From positions 1 to 42,305 of the IMG/VR virus record IMGVR_UViG_3300020596_000045: a stretch of 42,305 nucleotides of DNA; one strand, written 5' to 3'. This DNA comes from a virus. A model generated the notes under the pieces. It was given only the letters and a program-made list of their open reading frames with translations, did not search any database and was not told the DNA's origin. Below are positions 19,967 to 25,820 of this stretch, piece after piece. The position numbers and the translations under genes are program-made. The first letter of the stretch is position 1, and each line of letters starts with the position of its first letter.

Positions 19967-20974
19967 CTACTTCTTCCTGAGATGCGGAGGGATGTCCTCC
20001 TGGGCAGCGTCGTAAGGCAAGATCTTACCAGCCTCGACGTCCTTCTGCCTCTGGCCCAGCAGGTCCGACAAGAGCTCCTGATCTTTCGTCACACCAGCGG
20101 GGATGATCTGACTGCCATCATCGAGCGTGGTCGTGGCCTCAGGAAGAACCACCTCTTCCTCCTCGTAGGGGCGCGTCTTCTCGAGCTTACGAAGACCCTT
20201 GAGGTTGGCCACGGCCAGAGCCACATCAGGGAACTTGCGGCTGAGGAAGTCGTCGGTGAGCAGCGTCTTGCTACCCACAGGCGACAGGCTGGATGATTTG
20301 ATGGTGGGGTCATTGAACCCCTCCATCATCTCCTTCACCATCGCCTCGAGCTGCTCAAGCGAGCCCACGTTCTCGATGACGCAGTCGAAGTAGCTGTCTG
20401 GCACCTCATCCTGCTCCGCCTCCGAAGCGTGCTGGCCAGCTGCACCACCAAGCCCTGCCTCGGGGCGCCTGATACGAACGACCTTGCCCCCTGCTTCGCG
20501 GATGGCGTCCATCTCGTTCTTGAACCGAACGTCAGGGACGCACACACCCACGGGGTCATCTCCTATCCAGCCCATGCGGTTGAGGCCACGGTCCATGCTG
20601 TAGCCGTACTTCTTCTCGAGAATGGTCTTGGCCGTACGCAGCATGTAGTTGACCCACACCATGTCGTAGCAGTCACGGCCCCACTCAGTGCCGAGCTGCT
20701 GAAGGGCGTAGCGGGGGGTGAGGAAGGAAGAGTGGTCGGGACTATCGGGGTGAAGCCTGTCAGCACACCTCAACGTTCTCGGGTAGCGCTCGTCGGGCTT
20801 GTTCCTCTCCTCGCTAGGCCCCCAGAGCTGTTCGTCAGAGAAGTCGAAGACCTCTTTACAGATGCGTTTGAGGGGGTCAGCCAACGCCACGCGAACGAAC
20901 AGGTGGTACTTGACCAGCAGGTCAGAGACGGTGTCCTTGCCTGCGCCTGCCTTGCCTGAGATGCCGATGATCAT
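19967..20974 (-). CDS. deoxynucleoside-monophosphate-kinase-like protein with extra C-terminal domain
   Basis: Residues 1-215 look like a phage dNMP kinase of the P-loop family (T4 gp1 / T5 Dnk type). The Walker A loop GKAGAGKDT is at residues 7-15, followed by DPLKRICKEVFDF, LQQLGTEWGRD and the lid-like DVRFKNEMDAIREAGGKVVRIRRP. These enzymes phosphorylate dNMPs with ATP to feed phage DNA synthesis. About 120 further residues follow (a linker, a basic helix and an acidic tail) that are not part of such kinases and resemble no family I know. The gene sits in the run of small coupled genes, nine bases after the gene at 20984. Confidence 0.8.
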   Translation of the reverse strand: MIIGISGKAGAGKDTVSDLLVKYHLFVRVALADPLKRICKEVFDFSDEQLWGPSEERNKPDERYPRTLRCADRLHPDSPDHSSFLTPRYALQQLGTEWGRDCYDMVWVNYMLRTAKTILEKKYGYSMDRGLNRMGWIGDDPVGVCVPDVRFKNEMDAIREAGGKVVRIRRPEAGLGGAAGQHASEAEQDEVPDSYFDCVIENVGSLEQLEAMVKEMMEGFNDPTIKSSSLSPVGSKTLLTDDFLSRKFPDVALAVANLKGLRKLEKTRPYEEEEVVLPEATTTLDDGSQIIPAGVTKDQELLSDLLGQRQKDVEAGKILPYDAAQEDIPPHLRKK

Positions 20975-20983
20975 GATGTTCTC

Positions 20984-21406
20984 CTACCTCACTCCGAACA
21001 CAGCCAAGACTTCTTTGTAGACGGCCATAGAGAAGAAGGCTTTGTCTTCATCAGACATGGCCATGAACTCCGTGATCATCCGCTCCACGTTCGGTGTGGG
21101 AGCAGCAGGCTGCTCTTTCACCGCTGTCTTCATGGCCCTGTAGATCTCCACTGCCTTTTTACGGGCGGCTACATGGCCGTGAAGCTTGTCTTCTTCAACA
21201 ACGCTCAGAGCCACCTCCTTAGGGACGACAAGGTTTCTCTCCAGAAGAACCTTCTCATTCTTGATCGAAGGGGGTCCCTGGCTCAGGAGGTTCTTCAGCA
21301 CGATCTGACCCCCCGTACGAACGCTTTCTACGCACCCGACGATCAAGTCCCCGTTGTCACCCTCGTACTTGCAGATAACGAACTGGCCCTTCCTGTACGT
21401 CCTCAT
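20984..21406 (-). CDS. unknown 140-residue protein
   Basis: The N-terminus looks like a small beta barrel (KGQFVICKYEGDNGDLIVGCVESV), followed by charged helices and an Ala/Pro linker near residue 100. ATG 21406 overlaps nothing and has GAGGAG upstream inside the preceding gene. The longer frame starting near 21460 is rejected as a shadow. No family is recognised. Confidence 0.65.
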   Translation of the reverse strand: MRTYRKGQFVICKYEGDNGDLIVGCVESVRTGGQIVLKNLLSQGPPSIKNEKVLLERNLVVPKEVALSVVEEDKLHGHVAARKKAVEIYRAMKTAVKEQPAAPTPNVERMITEFMAMSDEDKAFFSMAVYKEVLAVFGVR

Positions 21407-21407
21407 G

Positions 21408-21713
21408 TCAGACTCCTCGCTGCTCCAGGACTTCTCGTACAACATCACGCGCGTATTCACAGGCCTTCTTCTGAACCGACCATGCAGCGGGGCTCAGGGA
21501 GAACGATGAACCAAACACAACGGCTCTGGAGAAGTACTTCTCGTACGTCTTCTCCCTGCCATCGCTGTAGATCCACTTCATCTTCACGGTGAACTCACCA
21601 CCCTCACCGGGCGTAATCAAGATCTCCGTGGGGTGCAACGACCTTTTCCAGTAGGTGACCCACTGTAGTAGTTGCGCTTTCAGCCCTTGCAGAAGAACAG
21701 CTCCTCGGTCCAT
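21408..21713 (-). CDS. unknown 101-residue protein at the head of the minus-strand run
   Basis: A mixed fold with strand-like FTVKMKWIYSDGREKTYEKY and a C-terminal helix. It starts at ATG 21713, nine bases from the divergent gene at 21723, so a shared promoter region must lie inside one of the two genes. It is the first gene of the run ending at 10110. No ribosome-binding site of strength is seen. Confidence 0.6.
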   Translation of the reverse strand: MDRGAVLLQGLKAQLLQWVTYWKRSLHPTEILITPGEGGEFTVKMKWIYSDGREKTYEKYFSRAVVFGSSFSLSPAAWSVQKKACEYARDVVREVLEQRGV

Positions 21714-21722
21714 CCTCTGATC

Positions 21723-22175
21723 GTGTCAGAGAAATCGATAATAGACCCTGAGAAGGCGATCTGGGCGGAGCTCATCATCAAGGGGCAGATGGCTGCCGAA
21801 AGGGTACGGGAGATCTGGGCCAAGGAGCGGACCGTGGGGAACATGGTCATGTCCTGGGTGAGGGAGGTCATCTACGACCGCCAAGGCAAGCCCATCAACG
21901 ACACGGTGGTTCTCGAGCTGCCGACAGGGGCCGTCTCGAAGAACATCCTTGCCCGCTTCGTGGCCAAGACCAAGGCGTTCGCCTTCCTCGTGGTGGAGCG
22001 GCGAGACAAGGAGGTCAGGCTCACCCTCGAGTCAGAGCACGGTTGCGTCATCTGGGTCATGCCCATCGAACGCCACGGTGACATCTGGGTTCTCGGCAAC
22101 GAGAAGGCAAAAAGAAACCCCACTGCCGGGGGGGAGGCAGTGGGGCTTCTCTGGAGACCGTCGCAGGCAAACTAA
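21723..22175 (+). CDS. unknown 150-residue protein
   Basis: Starting at GTG 21723, the protein has charged helices (AERVREIWAKERTVGNMVMSWVREVIY), a central strand-rich part and a basic C-terminus. The last 25 residues (rich in Gly, Pro and Arg) overlap the end of the convergent gene and include the hairpin at 22118-22145. No family is recognised. Being oriented against its neighbours and divergent from 21713, it may be a separately controlled gene. Confidence 0.55.
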   Translation: MSEKSIIDPEKAIWAELIIKGQMAAERVREIWAKERTVGNMVMSWVREVIYDRQGKPINDTVVLELPTGAVSKNILARFVAKTKAFAFLVVERRDKEVRLTLESEHGCVIWVMPIERHGDIWVLGNEKAKRNPTAGGEAVGLLWRPSQAN

Positions 22176-22796
22176 CGCCTGGGGCTGGCTCTCGTTGAAG
22201 AGCTGCTCGGCGCTCTTGAGACCGTTGGCCAGGGGCTTGTCCGTGGCGATGTGGGTCTTGGCGTCCTGGTTGACGATGCGCTTGAAGATGCCGATGGCGC
22301 CGGCGATCGTGGTCGCGGCATCCTGCAGGTCTTCAGAGACATCGACGCCGTTGTTGAGCGCCTGGATGGTGTTGAGCGCCTGGACGCCCTGCGAGACCGA
22401 GTTGATCGTGCGCTCGGCCATCTCAATGTCCGTGTACTCGCTCGAGGCGCTGAGCAGGGCAGCCTTGCGGCCCCCCTTGCCCTTCGGCTTGGCGGCAGGC
22501 GCCTTGGCCTTGGGAGCGGGCGTGGCCTTGACGGGCTTCTCCGCCTTCTCCTTCTTGGCCGTGGTCGTCTTGACCGTGGCCTTGGTGGCCTTGGCAGGCT
22601 TCGATGCGGCCATCTTCATCGGCGTGGCGGCCTTGGACGAACCGAAGTGTTTGTCGATCACCCCGCGAGCATCGTTCTTGTCCTGGTCGGTAAGCGTCGA
22701 CGCCTTGCCGACAGCACGGCGGGCGCCCGTGGCGTCCTTGTACTTGCCAGCCTTGAGTGCGGTCTTGAACGAGTCGAGTGAGAGCTTGTCGTACAT
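22032..22796 (-). CDS. lysine/alanine-rich histone-H1-like protein with run-on end
   Basis: The 254-residue frame has a small helical domain (residues 1-50, TGARRAVGKASTLTDQDK style), an Ala/Lys/Pro-rich histone-H1-like stretch (about 55-110), then a folded helical domain up to about residue 205. It probably binds nucleic acid; many phage proteins of this composition condense DNA. From residue 208 the frame runs through a strong terminator hairpin and the convergent gene before stopping at 22032. A stop one base out of frame lies at about 22172-22174, and the U-run for minus transcripts ends near 22108, so the real end may be there. GGGATAAAG precedes ATG 22796. Confidence 0.6.
   Translation of the reverse strand: MYDKLSLDSFKTALKAGKYKDATGARRAVGKASTLTDQDKNDARGVIDKHFGSSKAATPMKMAASKPAKATKATVKTTTAKKEKAEKPVKATPAPKAKAPAAKPKGKGGRKAALLSASSEYTDIEMAERTINSVSQGVQALNTIQALNNGVDVSEDLQDAATTIAGAIGIFKRIVNQDAKTHIATDKPLANGLKSAEQLFNESQPQALVCLRRSPEKPHCLPPGSGVSFCLLVAENPDVTVAFDGHDPDDATVL
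22108..22145 (-). terminator. intrinsic terminator (minus strand)
   Basis: CCCCACTGCC (22118-22127) pairs with GGCAGTGGGG (22136-22145). Read on the minus strand it is followed by TTTCTTTTT, so it acts on leftward transcripts. It lies inside both convergent reading frames, a sign that one or both extend abnormally. Confidence 0.75.
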
Positions 22797-22880
22797 AGCT
22801 TTATCCCTTGGCCATCAGCTGTTAGCGAGGCCTGGCAACGCCTTCTTCAGGCGCGTCTTGTTGATGAACTAGAAGGAGTA

Positions 22881-23297
22881 CTAATCCTCGTTCTTCGGAA
22901 GCACAAGACGATTCTTCTCAGCGGGGAAAGAAATCTTCATCAGACTCTCGGAGACTGACGTAGGAAGCTCACGGCCGATGCCTGCTTGCGGACGGTAATA
23001 CGCACCAGGAGGTATCTGCTGCATCTTCTCGGCGTTGTACCGAAGCTCTTGCCGACGAACAACGCCGCCCACAGTCTGGTCTTCGACCTCTTCGATCTTC
23101 ACATAGCCGAAGATCTCATCGTCCATCGAGAACCAGAGGAAGTCCCCGGCAGAGATCGACTTGAAGGGGTAGCGGGTGACGATGAAGGAGTCGCCCTGGA
23201 CGCACCACTTGTAGAAGCGAAACCAAGAAGAGGTGTCGCCGTCACCGGCCGGGGCCGGGTCTTTAGCGATCATGGCGTAAACGTAGTGCCTGGGCAT
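22881..23297 (-). CDS. unknown 138-residue protein
   Basis: Strand-rich with aromatic residues (RHYVYAMIAKD, TSSWFRFYKWCVQGDSFIV), it has a C-terminal part with RNRLVLPKNED. It is divergent from the NlpC/CHAP-like gene at 23356 with a 58-base gap. GGAGGAAGG lies about 20 bases upstream of ATG 23297, an unusually long distance that also occurs at 779 and 1460. It is followed after 84 bases by the histone-like gene. No family is recognised. Confidence 0.6.
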   Translation of the reverse strand: MPRHYVYAMIAKDPAPAGDGDTSSWFRFYKWCVQGDSFIVTRYPFKSISAGDFLWFSMDDEIFGYVKIEEVEDQTVGGVVRRQELRYNAEKMQQIPPGAYYRPQAGIGRELPTSVSESLMKISFPAEKNRLVLPKNED

Positions 23298-23355
23298 CGA
23301 TGCTCTTGTACCTGCCTTCCTCCGCTCTTTTCAAGAGGGACTGTACCATCGCGGT

Positions 23356-24015
23356 ATGAGCACCTCTCGAGAACGCATCTGTGAAATCGCCACCCTCTAT
23401 GACAAGACGGGGGTGGATTACCCAACGACCACCGAGTTCTACCTCGACCTGGTTGCCCCCACGAGCGTCGATACGGACCAGACCCGCAGCGAGATGAAGC
23501 GGCAGTACGGCTGTTCGCTGTTCGTCCGGGGCATGTGGCGAGAGATGGGCTGCGATCATCGCCTTCTGCTCGAGCCCTACCGCAATGGTAAGGGGCCGGC
23601 GGATGTTCTGGAGATCGCTACTGAGCGTGGGGCCAAGGTGAAGCTGACGGGCAAGCGTGGCCCCAAGCCCCGGGCAGGCGATGCCTACTACTGCCTCATC
23701 CCGAGCAACGGGGCCCGAGAGCACTTCGGTCTCATCATCGACGTGTTGCCCAACAAGGCGGACGGCAGCTGGGTCTTCCGTACCGTGGAGGGGGGCCAGG
23801 GTACCCATGGGTCAAACGTGCTCATGAAGATCCGTGAGATGCGGGTCGACGCCAGCCGGGTGTGGGTGGGTGACAGGCAGGTCCTGTTCTTCTTCGACCT
23901 GAACAAGGTGCTCAAGGAAGATGTTTCCCCGACGGACGTGGGTGAGGTGGTTGCCGAGGAAGCAGTTGAAGAGCTCGCTGAAGAAGCGGTAGTCGAAGAC
24001 AAGATCGAAGAGTAA
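23356..24015 (+). CDS. NlpC/CHAP-like cysteine hydrolase (possible lysin)
   Basis: The 219-residue protein has the order Cys53 (RQYGCSLFVRGMW), His123 (REHFGLIIDV) and Glu145 (RTVEGGQG), as expected for the NlpC/P60-CHAP papain-like fold that cleaves murein peptides. The GDAYYC strand before the His and VEGGQG after it are typical of these folds. The C-terminus is a long acidic tail. A role as endolysin or virion-associated murein hydrolase is likely; it heads a plus-strand cassette with a lipoprotein and a papain-like peptidase. ATG 23356 is 18 bases after AGAGGG. An active protease rather than a murein enzyme is not excluded. Confidence 0.7.
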   Translation: MSTSRERICEIATLYDKTGVDYPTTTEFYLDLVAPTSVDTDQTRSEMKRQYGCSLFVRGMWREMGCDHRLLLEPYRNGKGPADVLEIATERGAKVKLTGKRGPKPRAGDAYYCLIPSNGAREHFGLIIDVLPNKADGSWVFRTVEGGQGTHGSNVLMKIREMRVDASRVWVGDRQVLFFFDLNKVLKEDVSPTDVGEVVAEEAVEELAEEAVVEDKIEE

Positions 24016-24024
24016 GCTCGAAAG

Positions 24025-24627
24025 GTGTCGGTTCAGACCAAGCGCCCCCGGCTAACGCTACCCGATCAGATCTGGTCACTGCTTGAGCAGTTCCAGGCGG
24101 TGTTGATTCACCAGTCGGGTAAGCGGGCTGAGGAGATACCCCTCTCTCTGGTCATCGAAGGCGTCCTTCAGAAGTTCGCGATCGAACATGCAGAAGAAGT
24201 CCTCTCCAAGCACGGTGACGCCAGATCTGCTGAGCTATCAGCTCGGGCTAGTGCCCTTCTCGGCCATGACGTCCGTCCTGCCCTTGGCCTCGCCCCGCTT
24301 CCCGACGATGGCCGACCTACTGAAAGAGCAGGCGCCGCCGGCACCGTCCGAAGACGGAAGCGACCTGTTCAGGTCACTGCTCAGGGACGACCCGCACGAG
24401 CTGTACCAGGACAGCCTCAACAACCCGTCCAAGTACGACCCGGTGCAAGCGTCCCTGCTGGCAGACCTGGTGAGCTCGACCCGGTCACCAACATCCTCGG
24501 AGAGGCAGGTGCTCAATACCTGCGTGAACGCCTGGCTCGAGGAGACTCGTTTGCCGACTTCCACGCCGAAGTCGAAGCCTGGTTCAACGGCAGTGGGACC
24601 CTCCCGTCAGTACCGCCAGGGAAGTAG
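24025..24627 (+). CDS. unknown protein, overlapping frame A
   Basis: GTG 24025 follows the previous gene by nine bases. The first 60 residues look real (LTLPDQIWSLLEQFQAVLI) and helical, perhaps a small DNA-binding-type domain. The last 45 residues also look folded (EAGAQYLRERLARGDSFADF). Between them (about residues 90-150) is an Arg/Pro/Gln-rich linker that overlaps frame B out of phase. Either both genes are real and overlap, or an indel splits one gene; see findings. Confidence 0.5.
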   Translation: MSVQTKRPRLTLPDQIWSLLEQFQAVLIHQSGKRAEEIPLSLVIEGVLQKFAIEHAEEVLSKHGDARSAELSARASALLGHDVRPALGLAPLPDDGRPTERAGAAGTVRRRKRPVQVTAQGRPARAVPGQPQQPVQVRPGASVPAGRPGELDPVTNILGEAGAQYLRERLARGDSFADFHAEVEAWFNGSGTLPSVPPGK

Positions 24628-24679
24628 TAGCGAAGGGGAAGAAGCGCCGTCTGTTCCCAAAGCGTTCTCCTGGTTGTAA
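24188..24679 (+). CDS. unknown protein, overlapping frame B
   Basis: ATG 24188 (or ATG 24308) opens a frame of 163 (or 123) residues inside the gene at 24025, one base out of phase. Its middle (ADLLKEQ..., SLLRDDPHELYQDSL...) has normal protein composition, better than frame A in the same interval. Its end is Ser/Pro/Thr-rich and less convincing. It stops 9 bases before the lipoprotein start. I cannot tell whether it is made separately or is part of a shifted product. Confidence 0.45.
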   Translation: MQKKSSPSTVTPDLLSYQLGLVPFSAMTSVLPLASPRFPTMADLLKEQAPPAPSEDGSDLFRSLLRDDPHELYQDSLNNPSKYDPVQASLLADLVSSTRSPTSSERQVLNTCVNAWLEETRLPTSTPKSKPGSTAVGPSRQYRQGSSSEGEEAPSVPKAFSWL

Positions 24680-24688
24680 AACTAGGGG

Positions 24689-24967
24689 ATGCACGCCTTC
24701 CTCATCATCCTGTTTCTGCTGGTAGTGAGCTGTCAGCCAGCAGAACGACGTCCTGTCGGACCTGTCTACGAGCCCGTTGATACGGCTGCTTGCCATGATG
24801 CTGAAGCAAACCTGAAGAAGCTCAACTGCCGGGAGGCAACGCTCCCCAGTGGCAAACCCTTCAACCAGTTCTGCTTCGAGAAGATGGTGGCAGGCATCCC
24901 GCTCGCCCCTCGTTGTCTCTCGAAGATCACCTCGTGCGATCAGGTGGAGTCAGTATGCAACCCGTGA
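24689..24967 (+). CDS. cysteine-rich phage lipoprotein
   Basis: The 92-residue precursor has a short hydrophobic signal and a lipobox LVVSC with the lipidated Cys at residue 15; the mature part is about 78 residues with six more Cys that could pair as disulfides, and a Pro-rich start. It should be exported and lipid-anchored. Candidate roles are an outer-membrane spanin subunit in lysis or a surface protein blocking superinfection (as T5 Llp does); neither is shown. AGGGG abuts ATG 24689. It ends inside the start of the peptidase gene (13-base overlap). Confidence 0.7.
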   Translation: MHAFLIILFLLVVSCQPAERRPVGPVYEPVDTAACHDAEANLKKLNCREATLPSGKPFNQFCFEKMVAGIPLAPRCLSKITSCDQVESVCNP

Positions 24968-25794
24968 AGCTTGCTTGGCATCCAGACCCTCGGATTGATG
25001 ATGATGGCAAGAGCATCATCGACCCTGACTTCTCGTCCCTCAGTGCAGACCTGATGACCAACGAGGTTCGCTTCAAGCTGGCGACATCTCCGAGGGTGAT
25101 GCTCGAAGAGGAGACGCCCGTCAGTGATCAGGGAGGCATCGGGTCGTGCGTGGCCAACGCTACGTGTGATGCCCTGGAGATCTTGCTTGGGCTTGAGAAG
25201 GCCAAAGTTGTGCAGCTCTCTCGCCTGTTCCTCTACTGGAACGCGAGGAACTACAACAGCGACACGCTCAACGACAACGGGACATACATTCGCTTCGCCT
25301 TCCAGGCCATCAAGGAGCACGGGGTCTGCTCTGAGAGTGAGTGGCCGTACTCGGATGGCAACGATCGCAAGGGCGTCGCCTGGTACAAGAAGCGTCCGTC
25401 CCTGCGTTGCTACGAGAACTCCGACAGCAACAAGATCACCGAGGCCTACCGCATTGATGAGTCGGGGCACAAGCGGCTCAACGCCATCGACATCGCTCTG
25501 CATGCCGGTCACCCCGTGGTCTTCGGCACTCCCGTGGGCAAGCAGCTGCAGGCCTACCGCGGCGAAGAGATGGACCTGACACCCCCTTCGAGCTCCATCG
25601 GTGGCCACTGCATGGTCATCGTCGGGATGGAGAACCTGCCTGATGGGCGCCGGCGTTACCGCATCCGCAACAGCTGGGGTACCAGCTGGGGTCAGAGCGG
25701 TCGGTGCTGGTTCGACGAGAGCTACATCGCCTGGGACCAGACAAACGATCTCTGGGTACCGACCCGAGTGCAGTCTGTCATCGTCCACGACTGA
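24955..25794 (+). CDS. papain-like (C1A) cysteine peptidase
   Basis: The 279-residue protein has a complete papain-type active site in order: Gln59 (SDQGGIGSC), catalytic Cys65 (GSCVANAT), His218 (GGHCMVIVG) and Asn239 (RNSWGTSWG). The RNSWGxSWG box is diagnostic of the C1A family, which cuts proteins. No signal peptide is seen, and the first 50 residues give no long inhibitory propeptide. Such peptidases are uncommon in phages. Possible jobs are virion protein processing or action on host proteins; the gene context (murein hydrolase, lipoprotein) gives no substrate. ATG 24955 has GGAG upstream, inside the end of the lipoprotein gene. Confidence 0.9.
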   Translation: MQPVKLAWHPDPRIDDDGKSIIDPDFSSLSADLMTNEVRFKLATSPRVMLEEETPVSDQGGIGSCVANATCDALEILLGLEKAKVVQLSRLFLYWNARNYNSDTLNDNGTYIRFAFQAIKEHGVCSESEWPYSDGNDRKGVAWYKKRPSLRCYENSDSNKITEAYRIDESGHKRLNAIDIALHAGHPVVFGTPVGKQLQAYRGEEMDLTPPSSSIGGHCMVIVGMENLPDGRRRYRIRNSWGTSWGQSGRCWFDESYIAWDQTNDLWVPTRVQSVIVHD

Positions 25795-25797
25795 GAA

Positions 25798-25820
25798 GAG
25801 GGGGCCATAGGCCCCCCTCT
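25798..25820. terminator. terminator hairpin between convergent genes
   Basis: GAGGGGGCC (25798-25806) and GGCCCCCCTC (25810-25819) form a stem with one bulge around ATA. It stands between the peptidase gene and the end of the minus-strand virion module, and can serve both. TCTAGCAC after it resembles the tail after other plus-strand terminators. Confidence 0.65.
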
